Shown here: positions 7,522 through 13,911 of the stretch, one piece after another
How the letters are laid out: each line of letters opens with the position of its first letter
Position numbering within the stretch: position 1 is the stretch's first letter
Source of the DNA: JBBSEZ01 sp038239195
GTDB taxonomy: Bacteria > Planctomycetota > Planctomycetia > Gemmatales > Gemmataceae
Assembly (NCBI GenBank): GCA_038239195.1
Contig: JBBSEZ010000186.1
Location: 1 to 17,689, forward strand
Length of the DNA stretch: 17,689 nucleotides
Reading direction: 5' to 3'
Notes under the pieces: model-generated
What the model saw: only the letters and a program-made list of their open reading frames with translations
Database searches by the model: none
What the model was told of the DNA's origin: nothing
Program-made: the position numbers and the translations under genes

Positions 7522-8979
7522 TCACTCCCGGAAGGCGTACAGGTGCCCCTCGGTCCGCAGGTAGATCGTCCCGCCCACGAGCGCCGGCGTCGCGCCGATC
7601 GGCTCGCTCAGGTCGTTGCGCGCCAGCACCTCGAGCTTGTCGCTGGCTTTCAGCACCACCACCGTGCCGCGCATCGACGGCACGTAGACCTTGCCGTCCC
7701 CGGCCACCGGCGAGGCGTAGAACAGCCCGGTCGCGCCGAGGCGCTGCCGAAAGAGCAGCTTGCCCGTCCGGGCGTCGAGGCACGACACGATGCCCCCGTG
7801 CTTGATGAGGTAGAGCCGGCCCTGGTAGCACAGCGGCGACGACACCTCCGGCAGCGAGCGGTCGTCTTGCCAGACGACGTCCTTGCTTTTCAGTTCCCCG
7901 CGGGCGCCCTGCCGGACGGCGAGCAGGGCGTTGCGGATGGTGCCGACGCCGATCCGCGCCACGGTCCACTCGAAGCGGTCGATGGCGCCGTCCTTGTTGC
8001 GGTCGATGTCGCTGAAGATGTCGCCCAGCTTGACGTCGCCTTCCGAGGTCATGCCGTCGCGGCTATAGAGGACCACGCTCTTGACCTCGTCGCGCTCGAG
8101 CTTGCCGTTCTTGTTCTTGTCGTACTTCTTGAGCAACGCGTCGAAGCTCGGCAGCGCGAGCCGATCGTCGCTGTCGCCGCCCGCGAACTGGACCACGAAG
8201 AACAGCAACCCCTCGGCGGCGAGGGGCGAGGCGACCGCGGTGCAGAACATCCCGCCGCGCGACCAGCGCTCCTTGCCGTCTTTCAGCGCGTAGGCGCGGA
8301 TGCCTTTTTCGCCGTGCAGGATCACCTCGCTGCCCTCCTTGTGCGGCACGACGAGCGGGAGGGAGTAGCCGGCTTCAAACGGCAGGCGGTCCTTGCGCCA
8401 GCGGACGGCCCCGGTACGCGGGTCGAGCGCCAGCAGCGAGGATGCCTCGCCCTGGACCTTGATGAGCAGGGCGCCCTCGGCCACGACAGGCGAGGTGCCG
8501 CTGCCGAAACGGACGCGGGTGGCCGGGAGGGGGAGCTTCCAGAGCTCCTTGCCGGCGAGGTCGTAGCACAGCAGGCCGTAGGAGCCGAAGTAGACGTAGA
8601 CGCGCTCGCCATCGCTGGCAGGGGTCGAGGCGGCCACGCTGCTCGTCTTGTGGACCGATTCGAGCTTCTTGACTGGGGCCTCGTTGCGCCACAGCATCTT
8701 GCCGGTGAGGCGGTCGAGGCAGAGGGTTTCGAGCTTTTTGGTCTTGGCGTCGAAGCCGGTGACGAAGATGCGGTCGCCGGCGATGCAGGGCGACGACCAG
8801 CCCGAGGGCAGCGATACCTTCCACAGCACGTTCTTGGCGGGCCCGAATTGGGTGGGGAACTTGTCCTTGCCCTTCGCCACGCCTTCGCCGCCGGGGCCGC
8901 GGAGTTGGGGCCAGTGGGCCTCGAGGGCGAGGGCGGGCCCAAGCAGCGCGGCGAGGACGAAGAGCGCGAGACGCCTCAT
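7522..8979 (-). CDS. Exported PQQ-like beta-propeller protein with two EF-hands
   Basis: The product is 485 aa. The start ATG at 8979 has AAGGAGC upstream. An N-terminal signal peptide is MRRLALFVLAALLGPALALE. The opening HWPQLRGPGGEG is typical of planctomycete outer-membrane-biogenesis/PQQ-type propellers. Blade motifs recur (CLDRLTGKMLWRNE, LALDPRTGAVRWRK, YALKDGKERWS, CLDARTGKLLFRQ). Two canonical 12-residue EF-hand loops interrupt the propeller: D287-E298 (DKNKNGKLERDE) and D326-E337 (DIDRNKDGAIDRFE begins at D324). Both carry the expected Ca ligands. Nothing identifies a dehydrogenase active site, so a non-enzymatic binding or assembly role is more likely than alcohol oxidation. Confidence 0.88.
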   Translation of the reverse strand: MRRLALFVLAALLGPALALEAHWPQLRGPGGEGVAKGKDKFPTQFGPAKNVLWKVSLPSGWSSPCIAGDRIFVTGFDAKTKKLETLCLDRLTGKMLWRNEAPVKKLESVHKTSSVAASTPASDGERVYVYFGSYGLLCYDLAGKELWKLPLPATRVRFGSGTSPVVAEGALLIKVQGEASSLLALDPRTGAVRWRKDRLPFEAGYSLPLVVPHKEGSEVILHGEKGIRAYALKDGKERWSRGGMFCTAVASPLAAEGLLFFVVQFAGGDSDDRLALPSFDALLKKYDKNKNGKLERDEVKSVVLYSRDGMTSEGDVKLGDIFSDIDRNKDGAIDRFEWTVARIGVGTIRNALLAVRQGARGELKSKDVVWQDDRSLPEVSSPLCYQGRLYLIKHGGIVSCLDARTGKLLFRQRLGATGLFYASPVAGDGKVYVPSMRGTVVVLKASDKLEVLARNDLSEPIGATPALVGGTIYLRTEGHLYAFRE

Positions 8980-9022
8980 GGGGGGAGCTCCTTTTCGGAG
9001 GGCGTAGCGGGCGGGCGCTATC

Positions 9023-9451
9023 CTAGGCGAAGTGAGGGAGAAAGTCTCCGATTCGCCGGGCAGGGAACTGCGGGGCGCGGGCGATGGCGATCTGCCCTTG
9101 CTCCAGCGGCTGGCGCAAGACCTCCAAACTTCGCCTTTGGAACTCCGGTAACTCGTCGAGGAACAGGGCCCCATGATGGGCCAGAGATATTTCGCCCGGC
9201 GCGGGAGGATTGCCGCCGCCCGCCATGCCCGCGTCGCCGATGGTGTGGTGTGGCGTGCGGAACGGCCGCTTCGTCAGTAGCCGCTTGTCGGCCGGCAGCC
9301 GGCCCGTGGCGGTGTAGATGCGCTTCATTGCCGTCGGCCACGACGCTCGGCGCGGGCCCAGGGACAGGATCGCGACAGCGTCGGTCAGGGCGCGGACGGC
9401 GTCAACCTCGACGGCCTCGACCGTCGCGCCCTCCCAGGCGTTGGCGGCGTT
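9023..9451 (-). pseudogene. Internally deleted remnant of a ComM/YifB-type Mg-chelatase-like ATPase
   Basis: One open frame holds two separated pieces of the ComM family. The upstream piece (about 9451-9355, NAANAWEGATVEAVEVDAVR...ALTDAV) resembles the segment that precedes the ATPase domain. It joins directly (near 9330) to KRIYTATGRLP...RPFRTPHHTIGDAG and GEISLAHHGALFLDELPEF..LEVLRQPLE, the Walker B and following region. The intervening part, including the Walker A P-loop, is missing. The frame ends in TAG at 9023 shortly after 'IAIARA', before the sensor and C-terminal domains. Intact ComM is about 500 residues; only about 140 remain. Formal starts upstream (to 9610) lead through unrelated sequence overlapping the antitoxin start. 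The product cannot be an active ATPase. Confidence 0.75.
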
Positions 9452-9528
9452 CTTCGACCATCGCCCGCGCCCGACCGGGCAGGCGCGGTCTGGTATCGGT
9501 CGCCCCTGCCGAGTAAACTTAACGGGTG

Positions 9529-9562
9529 AGGGCCCTTCCCCGCCCGCCACAAGGGCCTTTGT
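9529..9562 (+). promoter_or_regulatory. Paired GGCC-centred palindromes upstream of the antitoxin gene (candidate operator)
   Basis: AGGGCCCT (9529-9536, perfect) and ACAAGGGCCTTTGT (9549-9562, six of seven pairs) share an AGGGCC core, with centres 23 bp apart. They lie just after an AT-rich GAGTAAACTTAA stretch (9511-9522) that may hold a -10 element, and before the antitoxin RBS at 9575. The placement suits autorepression by the toxin-antitoxin complex. This is inference. Confidence 0.35.
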
Positions 9563-9587
9563 CCGGCGCTCGATAGGAGAAGCCAGC

Positions 9588-9881
9588 ATGACCGCGCCAT
9601 TCGCCCTCACCGAGCCGGCTCGTGTGGACGAGCCCCAAGCGGCCCAGGAGTACGCTGCGGTACTCAGCCGTGTCGCTGCCGAACACCAACCCTTGATTGT
9701 GCGCCGGGGGGGCGCGGACCTGGCGGCCGTGGTCCCGTTGGAGTTGCTGGAACTGCTGCGCGAAGCCCAGGCTCGTCAGGAGGCCGAGCGCCTGGCGGCG
9801 GAAATCGACTGGTCCGGGGTGCGCCGGGCCTGCCCTCCCCCCCAGCAGTGGTTCGAGGAAGACGAGCCGAAGCCGTTCTAA
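9588..9881 (+). CDS. Phd/YefM-like antitoxin
   Basis: The product is 97 aa. The start ATG at 9588 has AGGAGA at 9575-9580. The N-terminal part (about 18-60) has the Phd/YefM pattern: a helix (EYAAVLSRVA), then QPLIVRRGGADLAAVVPLELLELL, matching the 'PviItr.gkpvavLvs.ee' strand-helix of prevent-host-death DNA-binding antitoxins. The C-terminal part (60-97) is charged with an acidic, Pro-rich tail (WFEEDEPKPF), suited to wrapping the toxin. It sits 18 bp upstream of the PemK/MazF-like toxin gene and would neutralise it. Family assignment rests on pattern and gene pairing, not on a search. Confidence 0.75.
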   Translation: MTAPFALTEPARVDEPQAAQEYAAVLSRVAAEHQPLIVRRGGADLAAVVPLELLELLREAQARQEAERLAAEIDWSGVRRACPPPQQWFEEDEPKPF

Positions 9882-9899
9882 CCACTCCGGAGCAGCCTC

Positions 9900-10289
9900 A
9901 TGGCCGCCCCGCTCGCGTTCGGGCAGATCGTCTGGGCAGAAGTTGCAGACGCGAACGGCGTGCGCAAATGTCGCCCGGTGGTCCTGGTAACGCCCACGAA
10001 CCAGATCGCGACGGCCACCGCGCTCGACGTGGTCGCGATCACCAGCCGCCTCCCCGATCCGTTGCCGGCCGATCACGTCCTCCTACCCTGGCACGCGCAA
10101 GGCCACCCCCGCACGGGCCTGAATCGAAGAAGCGCGGCGGTTTGCACCTGGGTGACGACAGTCCTCCCAGGCGACGTCCAGAACGTCGCGGGAATCGTCC
10201 CCGGGCCAGTCTTGCTGGCCATTATGTCCCTGATCGCGGCGAGCCCACTTCCGGCCCCTCCAACGGCTCCAGGCACCTCGTTGCCCTGA
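9900..10289 (+). CDS. PemK/MazF-like toxin (endoribonuclease family)
   Basis: The product is 129 aa. The start ATG at 9900 has CGGAG shortly upstream. The opening GQIVWAEVADANGVRKCRPVVLVTP is the MazF/PemK beta-barrel start, with R25-P26 in the conserved RP(V/A) strand. T48/S49 in VAITSRL and the later LNRRSAAVCTWVTTV strand match the family's second half. MazF-type toxins cut mRNA in single-stranded regions and are held inactive by the co-encoded antitoxin. The C-terminal tail after about residue 113 is Pro/Ala-rich and may be non-essential. The gene converges on csb2 with a 56-bp gap, so it closes one side of the CRISPR effector locus. Confidence 0.8.
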   Translation: MAAPLAFGQIVWAEVADANGVRKCRPVVLVTPTNQIATATALDVVAITSRLPDPLPADHVLLPWHAQGHPRTGLNRRSAAVCTWVTTVLPGDVQNVAGIVPGPVLLAIMSLIAASPLPAPPTAPGTSLP

Positions 10290-10345
10290 CGTCCGGCGGC
10301 AATGGTGCTGGGCGGCGGATCGATGGCCGGCCCGTTACGCCCATC

Positions 10346-11827
10346 TCACTCAGCCACCGGAGCCATCAGGCCGAGTCCGTAGTACCGGCCATCCCCGATG
10401 ATCAGCGGCCCCGACACCGGTTCAGAGAATGCGATCTCGACGTGCCAAAGGCGCTCTTTCGGGAAGCGTGGGGGGTGGGCAAACACCTCGACGCGCTCCC
10501 CCTTGGCGTGGAAGGGCTCTCGCTGGACGCGGATCGAGTCGATGCGGGCCGGGACGTTGGCATGGCGGAGGGCCTGGAGGATCGCCGCAGCCGCCCGCTG
10601 CTGCTCCGCCCCGCGCTCGGCTCCGTCCTTCCTTTCGGATGCGATGTGGAGGCGAAACGGATCTAGCCGCCGCCTCCTGGCGTTGTCCGGCAAGGCGATG
10701 GGCGACACCGATTGCCAGAGGGTGCAGTCGCGGCGGCCGATGCCGAAGTGCCCCTCCATCCTCCTGTCGGACGAAGACGTCAGGACCCCGCCCGACACCG
10801 CGAGGCCGGAGAATGCCCAGAACACGTCGTCGGCAGGGAGCGGGCACCCGGTGGGCACCTCGACGAGCAGGCGGCGGATGCCGTGGTCCGCGTGGGCGTG
10901 CCCAATGGACGGCAGCGGGAGCAGCCGTATCCGCTGATCGTGCGACACGTGGCCGGCATCCGGCGCGCGGCCGATCAAGCACCGCTCGACCTCCGCGGCT
11001 CGGCTTGGTGGGAATCGTTTCGCCGCCTCGTCACGTGCAGCTTCGGTGAAGTAGGCGATGCGGTGCAGGGGCAACGCGAGCGGCGAGTCGGCATCGCCGC
11101 GCAGCGCATATAGGCGCCGGATGGGAGGGCAGTCGTAGGCGACCGGCTTGAACTGTGGCTTGGGGGCTTGTGTGAACCGCCACTTGACGGACCTTCCTTG
11201 TCCCTGAACCTGGAAGCGCTTGCTCATGGCGGCGTGGCGAGCTATCAGGCTCTTCAACGATCCATCTTGCGGGCACAGGAGGACCGTCCCACCGCTCCCC
11301 TCGCTGGGGCGGTAGATGGCACCCTGGTAGGAGGCAAGGCGAGCATCGCACTCGTCTGGAGTGAGGGCCTCCGCCCACGCCCAAGCGAGGTCGATGCCGC
11401 GGCCGAGTTGGTAGAGGCGGTCGGCAAACTGGCGGATGGATTCTGCGTGCTGTTGGGCAACGGCGGTGTCGGGGAACGCCCAAGCGTAGAGGAGCGCCAC
11501 GGCTTGATCGAAGAGCTTCGGCTTGAACCATTTCGCTGTTCTGATCTGACCAATCTTGCTGGGATCTCCCCCTACGGCGTCCAAGTCGTTGTTCGGAACG
11601 TAGTAGTTGACGTGCTGGCCTGGAATGGCCTGCGGCGCAGCGATGAGTGGTGCGTCCAGCTTCTCGAGCCATGCAAGGGGTCGGGACAAGGAGTCACTGA
11701 GCTGGCCGTCTTGCCCAACGCCCGCCACGAGCGCCTGGAACAATCGGGAAGGGGCGGGCGGCCAATCGCCCGCTCCGTGGTATCGGCCATCATGGAACCG
11801 CACGGTGATGAGGAGGATGCGGGGCAT
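10346..11827 (-). CDS. csb2: CRISPR type I-G Csb2 (GSU0054 family, Cas5-Cas6 fusion)
   Basis: The product is 493 aa. N-terminal motif GDWPPAPSRLFQALVAGVGQ (about residues 20-39) is the hallmark start of the GSU0054/Csb2 family, described as a Cas5-like RAMP fused to a Cas6-like part. A glycine-rich loop near the C-terminus (GPLIIGDGRYYGLGLMAP) is the RAMP signature expected of the crRNA-processing Cas6-like half. In type I-G it should cap the crRNA 5' end and/or process pre-crRNA. The catalytic residue cannot be assigned from sequence alone. The start ATG at 11827 is 3 nt after the csb1 stop, with only weak Shine-Dalgarno similarity, so translation is probably coupled. It is the last gene of the operon; no cas4-cas1 or cas2 follows. 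Confidence 0.9.
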   Translation of the reverse strand: MPRILLITVRFHDGRYHGAGDWPPAPSRLFQALVAGVGQDGQLSDSLSRPLAWLEKLDAPLIAAPQAIPGQHVNYYVPNNDLDAVGGDPSKIGQIRTAKWFKPKLFDQAVALLYAWAFPDTAVAQQHAESIRQFADRLYQLGRGIDLAWAWAEALTPDECDARLASYQGAIYRPSEGSGGTVLLCPQDGSLKSLIARHAAMSKRFQVQGQGRSVKWRFTQAPKPQFKPVAYDCPPIRRLYALRGDADSPLALPLHRIAYFTEAARDEAAKRFPPSRAAEVERCLIGRAPDAGHVSHDQRIRLLPLPSIGHAHADHGIRRLLVEVPTGCPLPADDVFWAFSGLAVSGGVLTSSSDRRMEGHFGIGRRDCTLWQSVSPIALPDNARRRRLDPFRLHIASERKDGAERGAEQQRAAAAILQALRHANVPARIDSIRVQREPFHAKGERVEVFAHPPRFPKERLWHVEIAFSEPVSGPLIIGDGRYYGLGLMAPVAE

Positions 11828-11830
11828 AGA

Positions 11831-12979
11831 TCACCCCACTTCCGGTTCATTGTCATCCGGCTTGGCGAGCAGCTTCTTCGCTTCTGCGATGTTGAAGGTG
11901 TAACTTGTCTCCTTCGGCCAATCACCGTGGACCGTCTTGACCGCATTGAGGGTGAACTCGAAGATGGCCTGCCGCGAGTCCGGCCCGAGATCGATGGGCT
12001 TGGGCTCGCCTTGACGCGGCACCTCCTGCCAGACGCCCGCGTCCGCCAAGCGCAAGAGGCAGCCTTCGCGGAGGAACACTGCCGGCTCTTCCGTCGCGGC
12101 GATCAGCGACAGACCGAGGAGGTAATTCCGTATCTGCTTGGTCGCGTCGTCGGACTTGCCCTTGAGGTTCCGCAGGGCCACCAGGTTTACGGTGACCTCG
12201 CGCTCGATGTCCCCACGGACCACGACCCCGCCGAGGACGCGGGCCTCGGGGTTGGGCGCGCCGTCCTGGTAGTGGGCGACCTTGTCGGTCCGCCAGGTCG
12301 CGGGGGCGTCAGCGAAGCCCTTCTCCGAGAGCTTCACTTTCTTCGCCTTCGCCTCCTTCTTGAGCGCCTCCTGCTGCGTCGCGTCCAGCGCCTTCCACAC
12401 GGAGTTGAACTGGGCGGCAGCGTGCAGCGGGTCCACGCACCAGGCGCGGATGACGGCCCGCACGAGCCGGGGCCGCTTCTCGCCCTCGCCGCGCGAATCC
12501 CAGACGCCGAACACCAGCGAGGTCGGGGCCAAGGCAGCGAGCGGCCCGGCATCGCCCTTCTTCAACTCGCCGAACGCTGTCTTGAACTTGTCCACCAGTC
12601 CCGGACACGACCGGACGACCGCATCCGCGCCGCGGTGGGCGAGGTCTAGGATGGACCGCGATTCATCGGGGTTGAGGACGATGTTGATTTGCGGGACGAG
12701 CCACTTCCCCTCGGGGTCGATACCATTAGCGCTGAACTTGAGCTTGAACACCGGCTCCATTCGGTTGGCCTGGGAACCGACGCTATCGATCAGCGCGACC
12801 GTCCGCTTGTCGGACAGCGTGTCGATGTTGTAGCCGATATCCGCGAAGGTCGGGGGGTAGATGATGCGCGGCTCGCCTTGGACAGGTTCCAGCTTCTGCT
12901 TGAGGCAGAGGGCCACAGGGCCGCGGGGGTCGTTGGCCCACTTCTCCAGGGCCTCCGCTGTCACGGGCGAAACGCTCAT
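11831..12979 (-). CDS. csb1: CRISPR type I-G Csb1 (GSU0053 family, Cas7 backbone)
   Basis: The product is 382 aa and matches the Cas7-type Csb1/GSU0053 family in features such as PPTFADIGYN, TVALIDSVGSQANRMEP, LVFGVWDSRGEG and RLVRAVIRAW. It is expected to form the repeated backbone that coats the crRNA in the Cascade-like complex. Two ATGs are possible. I chose 12979 because it makes a 4-nt ATGA overlap with the csb3 stop and has GAGGA nine bases upstream. At 12988 that GAGGA would abut the ATG with no spacing. The N-terminus then reads MSVSPVTAEALEKWAND. csb2 follows after 3 nt. Confidence 0.92.
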   Translation of the reverse strand: MSVSPVTAEALEKWANDPRGPVALCLKQKLEPVQGEPRIIYPPTFADIGYNIDTLSDKRTVALIDSVGSQANRMEPVFKLKFSANGIDPEGKWLVPQINIVLNPDESRSILDLAHRGADAVVRSCPGLVDKFKTAFGELKKGDAGPLAALAPTSLVFGVWDSRGEGEKRPRLVRAVIRAWCVDPLHAAAQFNSVWKALDATQQEALKKEAKAKKVKLSEKGFADAPATWRTDKVAHYQDGAPNPEARVLGGVVVRGDIEREVTVNLVALRNLKGKSDDATKQIRNYLLGLSLIAATEEPAVFLREGCLLRLADAGVWQEVPRQGEPKPIDLGPDSRQAIFEFTLNAVKTVHGDWPKETSYTFNIAEAKKLLAKPDDNEPEVG

Positions 12980-13911
12980 GGGCTGCATTCCTCAGTGGCG
13001 AACGTGACGATCTTGTTCTTCCTCGGCGAGCCGAGCCGGAACCGGAATCGCCGCAGGGGGCCGATGGCGTCGCTGCCGCACAGGGCGGGCCGCGCGAGCA
13101 TCGGGGGAACGAGGCCCTGCCAGACAGCGTACCGGACAACCCAGTCATCGTCCACCGGGGGGCGGGCATGCTCAACGCCCCACGCCGCGAGCAGCTCAAC
13201 GACCGGAGACGCGGCGACACCGGCGAGGAACTTGTCCAACTTGTCGGGCGAGAACCCTGCATCGATGGACTCCCACCCTCCGCGCGGGTCGAAATTGAAG
13301 CGGCCTCCCATTGCGCAGGTGACCTTCAGCGGATCTGCGGCCATCTCGGCTCGCTTCTCGGACCAGAGGTGGCACAGGCCCAGGTTCTCCACTTTCCCTT
13401 CGGGGTGCTTCCCGTTCGGCTTCTCGCGCTTCCCACGCACCATGTCCCGGGCGATGCCGCACGCCGACCGGTTGCCGGAGTACAGCTTGAACTGAGGCCG
13501 CGATGACGCATCGGCCCAGTTCCCGAGGACAACGGAGCGCAGCGGCCTTCCGTCGAACTCGATGACTATCGGCAAAGCTGTCCGCGTCCATTTCTTTTTC
13601 GCCTTGTCGAAGTGGTACTCCTTCGCGGATGGGAAACAGTCCTCGACCGCGGCCTCCGCGGAATGCTCTTTCTCCGGCCAACCTCGGGGCTCGACTTCCT
13701 TGATTCGGGCCTTGGCAAGAGAGTCGAGGACGTGTTCGACCGGTTCGGCTTCGCCCGCCGCTGTGAGATGGAAGCACGCAGCAGTGCCCTTGTGCCACTC
13801 GAAGCCGCCCTCCGCCTCGCCCAGCAGCACTTCCGCCGCCTCCAACAGGCCGAGGCACGCGACCACCTGGCCTGGGTTGAGCAGATCAACCGGGATCGTC
13901 GAACGTCCCAT
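12976..13911 (-). CDS. csb3: CRISPR type I-G Csb3/GSU0052-like subunit (putative Cas8-type large subunit)
   Basis: The product is 311 aa. It opens MGRSTIPVDLLNPGQVVACLGLLEAAEVLLGEAEGGFEW; the 'IPVDLxNPGQVxACLGxLEAA' beginning is one I recall from the GSU0052/Csb3 family. Later landmarks are FNFDPRGGWESIDAGFSPDK and PVVELLAAWGVEHARP. By position between cas3 and csb1 it should be the large or recognition subunit that replaces Csx17 in this variant of type I-G, though its biochemical role is less certain than its family. The start ATG at 13911 forms a 1-nt TGATG overlap with the cas3 stop and has GGAGGGGAGG upstream. The open frame extends to 14145 but that part is antisense-like and inside cas3. 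The stop overlaps csb1. Confidence 0.82.
   Translation of the reverse strand: MGRSTIPVDLLNPGQVVACLGLLEAAEVLLGEAEGGFEWHKGTAACFHLTAAGEAEPVEHVLDSLAKARIKEVEPRGWPEKEHSAEAAVEDCFPSAKEYHFDKAKKKWTRTALPIVIEFDGRPLRSVVLGNWADASSRPQFKLYSGNRSACGIARDMVRGKREKPNGKHPEGKVENLGLCHLWSEKRAEMAADPLKVTCAMGGRFNFDPRGGWESIDAGFSPDKLDKFLAGVAASPVVELLAAWGVEHARPPVDDDWVVRYAVWQGLVPPMLARPALCGSDAIGPLRRFRFRLGSPRKNKIVTFATEECSP

Noticed and set aside
9519..10076. Minus-strand open frame opposite the toxin-antitoxin genes
   Set aside because: The plus-strand pair has ribosome binding sites and family patterns; the antisense frame does not.
10290..10345. Possible CRISPR repeat or leader after csb2
   Set aside because: Only 56 bp between convergent genes, with no repeat unit.
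11168..12649. Plus-strand open frame opposite csb2/csb1
   Set aside because: It is antisense to two recognised Cas genes and its translation has no family resemblance.
12980..12988. Upstream ATG as csb1 start (MQPMSVS)
   Set aside because: The Shine-Dalgarno-like GAGGA would touch this ATG; the ATG at 12979 has proper spacing and an ATGA overlap with csb3.
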